A stretch of DNA of 64,000 nt from Mytilus californianus (GCF_021869535.1 NW_026262679.1:86363143-86427142); one strand, 5' to 3'; shown: positions 31,674 to 42,249, numbered from the stretch's first letter. Notes: a model not told the origin generated them from the sequence alone. Numbers and translations are program-made.

Positions 31674-31826
31674 TCAACAAAATTTCTGGAATTCATGCCT
31701 TCTCATCTCCTCCTGCTGATTCTCCTGGGTGAATTCCTCCATCCAATATGGTGCCGACTTCTTATTTGTGGTTTTATTTTCTTGTGCTGCTTGTGTGGTG
31801 GCTGGTGTTGATGGTTTAGTTGTAAT
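31674..31826 (-). other. Exon-like open block 'a' in array segment Z (copy 1)
   Basis: A minus-strand block open between stops reads TTKPSTPATTQAAQENKTT and then SAPYWMEEFTQENQQEEMRR, ending HEFQKFC. It is repeated at about 33032-33184, 34390-34544 and 35349-35502. In the last copy an AG (TATGTATTAAG) precedes the block and could be a splice acceptor; the other copies have AAA there. A GT follows HEFQKF. The composition (S/T/P-rich, then a charged helical W-x-x-EF segment) looks like protein. It faintly recalls the C-terminal part of Myb/SANT-like proteins, but this is a weak guess from memory. Confidence 0.35.
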
Positions 31827-34800
31827 TTAATACATATAAAGAACAGTCAGTAAAGTAAAGAAATATTTTAGATCATATCTTACACACATACCAATTTTTT
31901 TTTAATTTCGCACTGCCAACAGGTGCTTCCAAAACAGCACATCTTAATTTATCATCTGGAATCCATATATTTTTAAAGAAAAACCAAAGGACAAAGTTCT
32001 TTACATGTATGTGCTCCTGATTTTTTTTTTTTGTTGGGGGGGGGGGGGATAAAATGTCAGACTTTTATATATAGAATATATATGTTCAAGCACTGAATGC
32101 ATTGGAGGGTCATGAGAGGCCCTTTTTTAGACCCATATAATTCCATTTCACTTATAAATCTTACAAAATTCTGAGGAAAATCCAACCATCTGTATTTAAA
32201 TAATTTGAGTGCCTTATTCCCACCACCATATATATTTTGGAACAGAGCAGACAATAAAGTAAAGAAATATCTAGATCAAATCTTACACAAATACAAACAA
32301 TTTTTTTTTTTTAATTTGGCACTGCCAACAGGTGCTTCCAAAAAAGCACATCTCAATTTATCATCTGGAATCCATATATTTTCAAAGAAAAACCAAATGA
32401 CAAAGTTCTTTACATGTATGTGCTCCTGATTTATTTTTTTGTTGGGGGGGGGGATAAAATGTCAGACTTCTATATATAGTATGAACTCAAACAAAAAGCA
32501 TCAATAGTATTTAGTTGAGAAAATATTGTAATTTTTACTCTGAAAAAGGAGAATCTATATTTATGATATGACACACGTCCATAAAATACAGCATTTTGAT
32601 TAAGTGTGGTTGAAAGAACTAAGTGTTTTAAATTATTTTTTTATGAAATTGAAATATGAATACTACACCAACAATGATAAATGAAAATCTATATATACTT
32701 GATGATGTGATGGTAGAGGGGTCTATGCACAGAAGTTTTTGAATATATCCATGTGCTACAATCACGTCCTGTTTTTGTATTGCTACCTTTAAAAGGGCAT
32801 TAGCTGTCAAATTCATGTTCACCGATTTGACTCAAATTCTCATAGATGATTTATAACATACTAAAACATATATCCAAATTATAAGATGTCTAAAACAAAC
32901 AATTTACGATGCATGAACCCAATAATATGTATTAGCATTTCTTGTGTTTTTCAGTCTAGACGCCATCTAGTTAACCATCGAGGTAACCTCCGAAGACTGC
33001 CGACGATCATTTAACCGATATCCAGGAATTTTCAACAAAATTTCTGGAATTCATGCCTTCTCATCTCCTCCTGCTGATTCTCCTGGGTGAATTCCTCCAT
33101 CCAATATGGTGCCGACTTCTTATTTGTGGTTTTATTTTCTTGTGCTGCTTGTGTGGTGGCTGGTGTTGATGGTTTAGTTGTAATTTAATACATATAAAGA
33201 ACAGTCAGTAAAGTAAAGAAATATTTTAGATCATATCTTACACACATACCAATTTTTTTTTAATTTCGCACTGCCAACAGGTGCTTCCAAAACAGCACAT
33301 CTTAATTTATCATCTGGAATCCATATATTTTTAAAGAAAAACCAAAGGACAAAGTTCTTTACATGTATGTGCTCCTGATTTTTTTTTTTGTTGGGGGGGG
33401 GGGGGGATAAAATGTCAGACTTCTATATATAGAATATATATGTTCAAGCACTGAATGCATTGGAGGGTCATGAGAGGCCCTTTTTTAGACCCATATAATT
33501 CCATTTCACTTATAAATCTTACAAAATTCTGAGGAAAATCCAACCATCTGTATTTAAATAATTTGAGTGCCTTATTCCCACCACCATATATATTTTGGAA
33601 CAGAGCAGACAATAAAGTAAAGAAATATCTAGATCAAATCTTACACAAATACAAACAATTTTTTTTTTTTTAATTTGGCACTGCCAACAGGTGCTTCCAA
33701 AAAAGCACATCTCAATTTATCATCTGGAATCCATATATTTTCAAAGAAAAACCAAAGGACAAAGTTCTTTACATGTATGTGCTCCTGATTTATTTTTTTG
33801 TTGGGGGGGGGGATAAAATGTCAGACTTCTATATATAGTATGAACTCAAACAAAAAGCATCAATAGTATTTAGTTGAGAAAATATTGTAATTTTTACTCT
33901 GAAAAAGGAGAATCTATATTTATGATATGACACACGTCCATAAAATACAGCATTTTGATTAAGTGTGGTTGAAAGAACTAAGTGTTTTAAATTATTTTTT
34001 TATGAAATTGAAATATGAATACTACACCAACAATGATAAATGAAAATCTATATATACTTGATGATGTGATGGTAGAGGGGTCTATGCACAGAAGTTTTTG
34101 AATATATCCATGTGCTACAATCACGTCCTGTTTTTGTATTGCTACCTTTAAAAGGGCATTAGCTGTCAAATTCATGTTCACCGATTTGACTCAAATTTCT
34201 CATAGATGATTTATAACATACTAAAACATATATCCAAATTATAAGATGTCTAAAACAAACAATTTACGATGCATGAACCCAATAATATGTATTAGCATTT
34301 CTTGTGTTTTTCAGTCTAGACGCCATCTAGTTAACCATCGAGGTAACCTCCGAAGACTGCCGACGATCATTTAACCGATATCCAGGAATTTTCAACAAAA
34401 TTTCTGGAATTCATGCCTTCTCATCTCCTCCTGCTGATTCTCCTGGGTGAATTCCTCCATCCAATATGGTGCCGACTTCTTATTTGTGGTTTTATTTTCT
34501 TGTGCTGCTTGTGTGGTGGCTGGTGTTGATGGTTTAGTTGTAATTTAATACATATAAAGAACAGTCAGTAAAGTAAAGAAAAATTTTAGATCATATCTTA
34601 CACACATACCAATTTTTTTTTAATTTCGCACTGCCAACAGGTGCTTCCAAAACAGCACATCTTAATTTATCATCTGGAATCCATATATTTTTAAAGAAAA
34701 ACCAAATGACAAAGTTCTTTACATGTATGTGCTCCTGATTTTTTTTTTTGTTGGGGGGGGGGGGGGGGGGATAAAATGTCAGACTTCTATATATAGTATG

Positions 34801-35739
34801 AACTCAAACAAAAAGCATCAATAGTATTTAGTTGAGAAAATATTGTAATTTTTACTCTGAAAAAGGAGAATCTATATTTATGATATGACACACGTCCATA
34901 AAATACAGCATTTTGATTAAGTGTGGTTGAAAGAACTAAGTGTTTTAAATTATTTTTTTATGAAATTGAAATATGAATACTACACCAACAATGATAAATG
35001 AAAATCTATATATACTTGATGATGTGATGGTAGAGGGGTCTATGCACAGAAGTTTTTGAATATATCCATGTGCTACAATCACGTCCTGTTTTTGTATTGC
35101 TACCTTTAAAAGGGCATTAGCTGTCAAATTCATGTTCACCGATTTGACTCAAATTCTCATAGATGATTTATAACATACTAAAACATATATCCAAATTATA
35201 AGATGTCTAAAACAAACAATTTACGATGCATGAACCCAATAATATGTATTAGCATTTCTTGTGTTTTTCAGTCTAGACGCCATCTAGTTAACCATCGAGG
35301 TAACCTCCGAAGACTGCCGACGATCATTTAACCGATATCCAGGAATTTTCAACAAAATTTCTGGAATTCATGCCTTCTCATCTCCTCCTGCTGATTCTCC
35401 TGGGTGAATTCCTCCATCCAATATGGTGCCGACTTCTTATTTGTGGTTTTATTTTCTTGTGCTGCTTGTGTGGTGGCTGGTGTTGATGGTTTAGTTGTAA
35501 CTTAATACATATAAAGAACAGTCAGTAAAGTAAAGAAATATTTTAGATCATATCTTACACACATACCAATTTTTTTTTAATTTCGCACTGCCAACAGGTG
35601 CTTCCAAAACAGCACATCTTAATTTATCATCTGGAATCCATATATTTTTAAAGAAAAACCAAAGGACAAAGTTCTTGACATGTATGTGTTCCTGAGTTTT
35701 TTTGTTTTTGTTTTTTTTTGGGGGGGGGGGGGGGGATAA

Positions 35740-36135
35740 AATGTCAGACTTCTATATATAGTATGAATTCAAACAGAATGCGTCAATAGTATTTAGTTGA
35801 GAAAATATTGTAATTTTTACTCTGAAAAAGGAGAATCTATATTTATGATATGACACACATCCATAAAATACAGCATTTTGATTTTATAGGTGTGGTTGAA
35901 AGAACTAAGTGTTCAAAATTATTTTTTTATGAAATTTAAATATGAATAATACACCAACAATAATCTATATATACTTGATGATATGATCTTTACAGGTTTG
36001 GTAAAGGGATCTATGCACAGAAGGTTTTAAATAAAGCCATGTTCTACAATCACGTCCTGTTTTTGTATTGCTATTTCTAATAGTTCTGTATCTGAAATAT
36101 AAAAGAATAGCATTTCTATATTAATGAAAAGATTT
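35740..36135. repeat. Diverged terminal Z copy
   Basis: It follows the last Y and aligns with Z from GATAAAATGTCAGACTTC to the end of block b, with many substitutions and small indels (e.g. an insertion after TCATGATATGATC). It is much older than the inner copies and probably represents the ancestral flank of the array. Confidence 0.8.
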
Positions 36136-36139
36136 TAAT

Positions 36140-36755
36140 ACATGATGGACTGCTTAGATGTATTATTAGCTGATAAGGGCTTCTAAAAGGTCTAGTCAAA
36201 CTTATGAACAGTAGGTCAAACATTACAAGTCATCAATTCAGGTATCCTATATGATAGTCTGTGATGTTATATATAAATCCTATATCTTCATTGTTTTTTC
36301 TTAATTGGTGGAAGATATGATATATTGGAAGCACAACGATTTAAAGATGTTTGGTGCTCGGTACTACAAACTAAATGAAAGGTCTGTTTTCTTAGTTTTG
36401 TCATATACGTCGAGTAGCATAAAAGTAAAGTGTTTAATTTCAATATTCATATATTAATTGAATCGACTCGAAAACAAACTTTTCCCGGATTGCATAAACT
36501 GTTTTATAATTTTCCGCTTTTTACCATAACGATATAGTTTCCAGGTTCTGTTTTTTCGTTTTTTTTTCTTGTGATTGGGTTTTACATTTTACAATATATA
36601 AGCTCGAAATGGCAAACCGAGGGTGAACTTAAAATCTCTGTCTGATTAGCCTTGCACTGCATGTCTATGTTCGTTCGTTTGTATTCACGAACAGCGTTTT
36701 TTTTTTGTGGTCTGTTATTTCTTATATTAGTTGTTCATCCTGACCATCCTCGTAC
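36140..36755. other. Anonymous DNA right of the array
   Basis: No gene or repeat family is recognised. There are T-rich stretches near 36555 and 36698. Confidence 0.4.
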
Positions 36756-36769
36756 AAGCTACCATCAAG

Positions 36770-37030
36770 GGTGACTGGGGAATAGAATTATGGTCACTAC
36801 AGGTCTTCTTCCGACCGGCAGTAAAAACCCTTGCCAAAGTGGGGCGTCCGTTTGGATGTGTGGGATGTACAAGTACGCAGCCACGTCCGTTCAGAATAAG
36901 GACGTTAAATCATGTTCTTCGTGTAGAGAGATCGCTACGCTCTCTGCACATAAAGAACCCTTGCAACAACTCTGTGGTCCGTAGGTGGTCTGTTGCAAGG
37001 CAAAATTTCTGTCCCAAGCTAAATTAACCA
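36770..37030 (+). repeat. Dispersed repeat family B copy
   Basis: 'GGTCTTCTTCCGACCGGCAG', 'TGTACAAGTACGCAGCCACG', 'GTAGAGAGATCGCTACGCTC' and 'AGGCAAAATTTCTGTCCC' match the reverse complement of 54.53-54.80 kb and, in part, 49.09-49.27 kb. The two short plus-strand frames crossing it are by-products. Confidence 0.75.
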
Positions 37031-37325
37031 TTTTCCAGTGTGCAGGACCCATGGCTAAAATCGGAAGCAGTCAAGTCATACTGAAGTTTGAATGTTTAAA
37101 AGTATAATTATAAACTTCAGTTTTCAACAATTTTTTATGTTTCGCTAAAATCAGCTACTTGTTTTTATAGTATAGGTCCACGTGCTTTTTTTCAAGCTAC
37201 ACTTTGTTCATGAATAAACACTTTTTTGTGAATAGAAAGAAATCTAACAGATAACATTTTATAGTAAATTTCTGAAAACGGAAATAAGTACATATGGAAT
37301 TTGCTTTTTGTTGCAAAAGGAAAAC

Positions 37326-37559
37326 CTACCTATGAGATATGTAGTCTCTATGAAATGTTACAATACATCTGTCGGCATTGTCTTTGTTTGCATAGACAAA
37401 AACCACTTTTTGCTTGCACTTCCGAGATTTCATTTCTCCTTGGTTTGACTTAAAAACATCTTCTCTGTATACAAGGTAAGAGTCACCATTTGTATCCGTG
37501 TGCTCTGAAATTTGACTGTTTTTATCATCTAAGATCTCGATGCTCCTTTCCAGCATCAA
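37326..37559 (-). pseudogene. Tyrosine-recombinase-like (Crypton/DUF3504-type) exon fragment
   Basis: A 77-codon minus-strand frame includes SYLVYREDVFKSNQGEMKSR then KCKQKVVFVYANKDNADRCI and TFHRDYISHR. From memory, 'YxEdvxKtNqGGLxhRKxkxKvVxxYxnxxnpxRCxVxLfxxYxSxxP' is a hallmark of the DUF3504/Crypton-derived tyrosine recombinase family common in bivalves and cnidarians. The match here is good but covers only the middle region; the catalytic R-H-R-Y residues lie outside. The frame runs into AG|GTAGGT, a strong donor site, so it may be a true exon. No partner exon was found nearby. Confidence 0.5.
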
Positions 37560-38059
37560 GAGCGAAATTTAAACCAAATAAATAAATAGTGGTATCAATG
37601 AGTGTTTTTGGAGTAGCATTTCAAAGAATTCCCTTCTATCATAGCATCTTTTCTTTATCGTTAGTCTTTCCCTGTTCTTTTTTCTTGTTAGTTCCTAAAC
37701 CAGATCTCGCTCGTTCTTTTATAGTGTGATCGAGTGTACTAGTATTCTTTATCTGGATAAAACAATCTTCATGTAGAAATTTGAAATATTTTCCTTTGCC
37801 TCAAAATATAATTGTATGTTTATTAAAATTTCATAAAGGGTTTGACCTGGATATTTTTCTCCGTTTTCTTTTTTAATCTCACAGATGAACCTAGAAAGAT
37901 CATAACACAGTTCATACTTTGTCGTCTTTTTCCGATAGAACGTTCGAATAAACTTTGGAAATAAAACAGCATTATTAATATATTTAAACCATTAATCGTT
38001 TAATATATACTTTTTGGTATTTTTGGTTATCTCTAATGTAATGAATATTTTTAAATAAT

Positions 38060-38790
38060 TTAAAAGTTAATTTTGAGTCTATACTTTTCAAATGTACTTA
38101 TAACGGTCTGTTTGTTTTTTTCTTTATCGTATTTCCATAATCTTTGTGTTTTCCTTATGTTTTCTGCGTCTAGAGTAATTTTGGCATCATAAAAGAGTTG
38201 TATTATGCTTTCTACATCATAATCTATTCTTTCTTGCTCGTTTTCGTTTATACCAAATATAATTAAATTATTTTCCCTTGTTTTTCTTTCGTTGATCTTT
38301 TCTAATAATGTGGTTACTGTTTCATTTTTTGGGTGGCACTGTACCTTCATTTGGCTCATTTGATGCTATATTGGATATAGCACCTACTTTTGTATCTTCA
38401 TTTTTTGCTATTTCTCTTAGTATGTCTTCATTGCAACTTTGTTTCATTATTTCTTCGTTGACAATTTCTCTTACTCTTCTTCATCGCATTTCTTGTCTAT
38501 TGCATTTTCCATGACGCTGATTCTTTGTTCGTAATTCTCCATTATCTCCCTACACCTCCTTTCAATTTTTAGGTCTGTTACTATAAAATTATGCTCTTCC
38601 ACGATATGTCGACAAGGAGCGCAAAACCGCATTGTATCTGAGTTGCTCAAAATGTCATATTAAGCTTTTGTTTTAAAGCATTTGATGCCAAAATGTTCTT
38701 TGCATCTTTGGCATTCCAAGAGTTTTGCATCTTCATTTTTATATATTTTTTTTGCATAATTTACATTCCCATAGATCATCTTTTTATACC
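38060..38790 (-). pseudogene. Non-LTR retrotransposon ORF1 (PHD-like finger, coiled coil, RRM-like)
   Basis: In order on the minus strand: ECQRCKEHFGIKCFKTKA (C-x2-C-x3-HF-x3-C), a stop, then RFCAPCRHIVEEH, which completes a PHD-like zinc finger. Next comes a coiled-coil stretch (RRCREIMENYEQRISVMENA) with later stops, then VTTLLEKINERKTRENNLII followed by FGINENEQERIDYD and ISTFEKYRLKINF (38359-38060). 'RENNLIIFG' opening an RRM-like domain is typical of CR1/L1-group ORF1 proteins, which bind the element RNA. At least five stops interrupt it. ORF2 is not present downstream. Confidence 0.7.
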
Positions 38791-38807
38791 CCACGCAACG
38801 CGTTGAT

Positions 38808-38840
<33 letters not shown>

Positions 38841-39990
38841 CTGTTTCTTGTCATCGCAACTCCTCTCAAACCACCCAACAGAATTTCACGAAACCTTTTA
38901 ATATAATAAGGACATACTATGTAGTTGTGCATATCGACAGGAAATTGCGATTCAATTTTTTTTCTAGGAGTTACGCCCCTTTGAACTTATTTACTTTAAT
39001 GTACTACTGCAACAGTTTGTCATCGCAACTCCTCTCAAACCACACAACAGAATTTCATGAAACCTTTTCAGATAATAAGGAAATACTACGTAGATGTGCA
39101 TATCGACAGGAAATTACGATTCAATTTTTTTTCCAGGAGTTACGCCCCTTTGAACTTATTTGCCCAATATACTACTGCAACTTTTTGTCATCGCAACTCC
39201 TCTCAAACCACCCAACAGAATTTCACGAAACCTTTTTAGATAATAAGGACATACTATGTAGTTGTGCAAACCGACAGGAAATTGCGAATCAATTTTTTTC
39301 TAGGAGTTACGCCCCTTTGAACTTATTTACTTTAATGTACTACTGCAACAGTTTGTCATCGCAACTCCTCTCAAACCACACAACAGAATTTCATGAAACC
39401 TTTTCAGATAATAAGGACATACTACGTAGATGTGCATATCGACAGGAAATTACGATTCAATTTTTTTCCAGGAGTTACGCCCCTTTGAACTTATTTGCCC
39501 AATACACTACTGCAACCTTTTGTCATCGCAACTCCTCTCAAACCACACAACAGAATTTCATGAAACCTTTTCAGATAATAAGGACATACTACGTAGATGT
39601 GCATATCGACAGGAAATTACGTTTCAATTTTTTTCCAGGAGTTACGCCCCTTTGAACTTATTTGCCAAATATACTACTGCAACCTTTTGTCATCGCAACT
39701 CCTCTCAAACCACACAACAGAATTTCATGAAACCTTTTCAGATAATAAGGACATACTACGTAGATGTGCATATCGACAGGAAATTACGATTCAATTTTTT
39801 TTCCAGGAGTAACGCCCCTTTGAACTTATTTGCCCAATATACTACTGCAACCTTTTGTCATCGCAACTCCCCTCAAACCACACAACAGAATTTCATGAAA
39901 CTGTGTAGACAATAAGGACATACTATGTAGATGCGCATATTGACAGGAAATTATGATTCAATTTTTTTTTCTGATACAATTTTTTTTTCT
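38785..39990 (+). repeat. 168 bp tandem repeat, seven copies
   Basis: Units starting TCATCGCAACTCCTC lie at 38851, 39020, 39188, 39356, 39523, 39690 and 39858 (spacing 167-169). Each contains ACAGAATTTCA(C/T)GAAACC, AAGGACATACTA, CGACAGGAAATT, an AT-run, GGAGTTACGCCCCTTTGAAC and ACTACTGCAAC. The lead-in 'ATACCCCACGCAACGCGTTG' with 'TTTTTGACCCGTCCGTCAGT' is, from memory, the usual start of a bivalve repeat. The last copy decays after 39900. The 242-codon plus-strand frame (38927-39655) is created by the near multiple-of-three period and is not a gene. Confidence 0.95.
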
Positions 39991-40104
39991 TACACTTATT
40001 TTATTTCTACAATGACAATGTGGGGACGTGGGGTATGTGAGCGCGCTCACTAAGGTTCTTTCATTTTGAATCATTTGAGGTATTTGAGTTCGATTTATTA
40101 TTAT

Positions 40105-40500
40105 TATTCTAGGATAGGGCTTCCCTTTCACTACTTTGAATTTAAGTTTTATTGTTTCATTTATTAGGGCCTCCCCAAAAAAGTTACGGCTATTTATATA
40201 ACATTTATTTTTCTGTTATTCTAGGATAGGGATTCCCTTTCACTACTTTGAATTTAAGTTTTATTGTTTCATTTATTAGGGCTTTCCCAAAAAAGTTACA
40301 GCTATTTATATTATATTTATTTTTCTATTAAGCTAGGATAGGGCTTCGCTGAAAAATGTTACAGCTATTTATATTATGTTTATTTTTCTATTATTCTAGG
40401 ATAGGGCTTCCCTATCACTACTTTGAATTTAGGGTCTAATGTTTCCTTTATAAGGGCTTCCCCAAAAATGTTACAGCTATTTATGTTATATTTATTTTAC
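40105..40500 (+). repeat. 112 bp tandem repeat with AGGGCTTCCC motifs
   Basis: AGGATAGGG starts units at 40111, 40223 and 40335, with a shortened unit to 40398. Each has 'CACTACTTTGAATTTAAG', a second AGGGC(T/C)(T/C)(T/C)CCC motif and 'AGTTAC(A/G)GCTATTTATA'. Two GGGCTTCCC-like motifs fall in each unit. Confidence 0.85.
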
Positions 40501-41020
40501 CTATCTACTTATGGTTTTAGGGCTTCCCACCGAACCTAGGGAAGCTCTATCGCTTCCCTATCTAAAATGCAGTTCTTGTAGTTTGTATGCAGATCTATTC
40601 TATGTTATAAGGGCTTCCCTAAAGATTGATCGTACGTTACAATAGTACTTATCACTTCTTCTCTACAGTAGGTCGTATAGGGCTTCCCTATCAGACCTAC
40701 AAATCTTCTGAATATTTCTTTTTAGATGGGACTTCCCTATCTAAATTTTATGGGTGACGAAAAAAATGGTCTTCTTTGGTATGTATTGACCCCCTGTATT
40801 TTCCTTTTTTCGTGTGACTATCCTACTTCTACAGTTTGGTACAATTTAAGTGAAAATAGGGCTTCCCTATTTTTTCCTTGTGTTATTATTAAGTATGAAA
40901 ACAGTTCAATTGTTATTTCGGGAATAGATAATAGGGCTTCATATTATCTATTCTCGAAAATCTATTCCTCTCCTTGTTTTGTTTTCATATATGTAAAATG
41001 AGGGCTTCCCTCATTTAATG
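40400..41020. repeat. Cluster of GGGCTTCCC foldback motifs
   Basis: At least seven hairpins are centred on or next to GGGCTTCCC, and their arms extend with locally unique, complementary sequence. Examples: GATAGGG/CCCTATC (40400-40416); TAGGGAAGC/GCTTCCCTA (40537-40560); GTAGGTC..ATAGGG/CCCTAT..GACCTAC (40668-40700); TTTAGAT/ATCTAAA (40721-40745); AAAATAGGG/CCCTATTTT (40853-40873); GAATAGATAATA/TATTATCTATTC around GGGCTTCA (40922-40953); AAATGAGGG/CCCTCATTT (40996-41016). A weaker pair lies at 42054 and 42193. The motif family is not one I recognise. Confidence 0.85.
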
Positions 41021-41099
41021 ACTAAATGTTGATTTCGTATTAAGTTTGTTAAATAAGGATTCTTCATTTAACATATAAACTAGTTAGTTTGTTATTTGA

Positions 41100-41932
41100 T
41101 TAATAACATCCCTCTTCGGATAATTCCAGAGCCAACTCAATGAATTTTAGAGTCCACAGTTTTGCTATTGCTCGTAATGGATGTACCCCATCCAGCAATA
41201 AGTTGTAGTTTTTTTTTTCTGTATTTCACTCTACTGTCCCTTCTTGTTTTGTTAGACAAAATTATATCCTTGGATATCCTCGGTGTTGAGCAGAATCTAT
41301 TTATTAGCTTTAGATGTTCGTTGTAGTAATCAATTTGTTCACAAACCTGTTTGTCAATATTGGAAGCCAATTGAATCTGTCTGTGTCCTTTAAGTGCTGG
41401 GCAGTGTTTTTTACTGGTGTTTAAATTAGGTTTGATTAATTCCTTCTTGTCTCTGTTTTTATTTGCTCTTGTGATTGAATAGTAAGGGAACTCTATAAAT
41501 AGTACGGTAGTTAACGTTTTGTTTCTGATAATTCTGTCTTTAGTTCCCTGTACTGTGTTAAATGTTCTAGTATGGACAATCTCTAAATCTAATGATCTTA
41601 TTTGATGTTTTAGTAATTTTACCCAGCCAAATTAATATTATGGGTTGGTCTAAATCTTTAATTTTGTCCAAGAGGGACTTTATGTCGCTTTCATTGTCGA
41701 CTGTTCCACCTCTCTTGGGTAGTACTTTAAATTTATCCCCTATGGAATCGGGAACAAAATCTTGAAGGCCGACGCCTTTACTGTCTGTGAAAAGGATAGT
41801 GTCCCTACTTATTTTGGCTCCCCGTACCCTTTGGTATATCTTTTTCCTTTCCTTGATGATTTTCCGTACAGATATATAATATTGTGTTATAGATATAATT
41901 ACTATTAATACTGCATAGCACAAGTCTTTCAA
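41100..41932 (-). pseudogene. SGNH-hydrolase-like ORF, frameshifted
   Basis: The minus strand has DTILFTDSKGVGLQDFVPDS (block I, with the T-D-S nucleophile region), KRGGTVDNESDIKSLLDKIK and PIILIWLG (the oxyanion-region block) in one frame (41932-41567). A gap in another frame follows, then SNIDKQVCEQIDYYNEHLKL, TPRISKDIILS and a basic stretch. After an A-tract slip (41210-41219) comes YNLLLDGVHPLRAIAKLW, whose D-x-x-H is the catalytic Asp-His of block V, to a stop at 41100. Such SGNH/esterase ORFs occur in bivalve repeats and as ORF1 domains of some CR1/L2 elements. Which host element this belongs to is unclear. Frame breaks make it a pseudogene. Confidence 0.6.
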
Positions 41933-41944
41933 TATAAGTTAATA

Positions 41945-42245
41945 GTGTCAATTTCGCTCGTTAATCCAACTATACTTTCGGTTATACTGACCAACGCAAA
42001 GTTTGATATTTATTAATAAAAGTTGTATTTTGATTCCGCAAAAAATAATGAATAATAGGACTTCCCTATTTTTTAATTGTCTTTAATCAAAATGAAGAAA
42101 ACTTACTCAAATCACGGATCACTGTGCTTTCAGTTACACTGACCAAAGTAAAGTTTGATATGTATTTTCAAGTTGTATATTGATTACGCAAAAATAAATA
42201 ATAGGGCTTCCCAATTTTCTAATTGTCATCAATCAAACACAAAAA
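41945..42245 (+). repeat. ~140 bp imperfect direct duplication ending in foldback motifs
   Basis: Both halves share 'ACTGACCAA(C/A)G(C/T)AAAGTTTGATAT', AGTTGTAT(T/A)T, 'TGATT(C/A)CGCAAAAA', AATAATAGG(A/G)CTTCCC and 'TAATTGTC(T/A)T(T/C)AATCAAA' in order (units begin near 41985 and 42128). Confidence 0.75.
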
Positions 42246-42249
42246 CACT

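Larger units (their letters stand above)
30709..35740. repeat. Complex tandem array of 1.36 kb and 0.96 kb units
   Basis: Three segment types recur: X (~370 bp, starting TGTTCAAGCACTGAATGC at 30709, 32083, 33441), Z (~740 bp) and Y (~245 bp, starting at about 31841, 33199, 34559, 35516). The order is X-Z-Y, X-Z-Y, X-Z-Y, Z-Y, then a diverged partial Z. The right half of X is a diverged copy of Y; both end in a T-run, a poly-G tract and GATAAAATGTCAGAC. Copies of Z are almost identical, including their non-coding parts, which implies recent duplication or homogenisation. Confidence 0.95.

Noticed and set aside
30709-35740. CRISPR-like array
   Set aside because: Units are 1 kb long without short repeats and unique spacers, and the genome is animal-like.
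38927-39915. 242- and 161-codon plus-strand frames as a repeat protein
   Set aside because: They are produced by the 168 bp tandem repeat, overlap in different frames, and shift frame where the period is 167 or 169.
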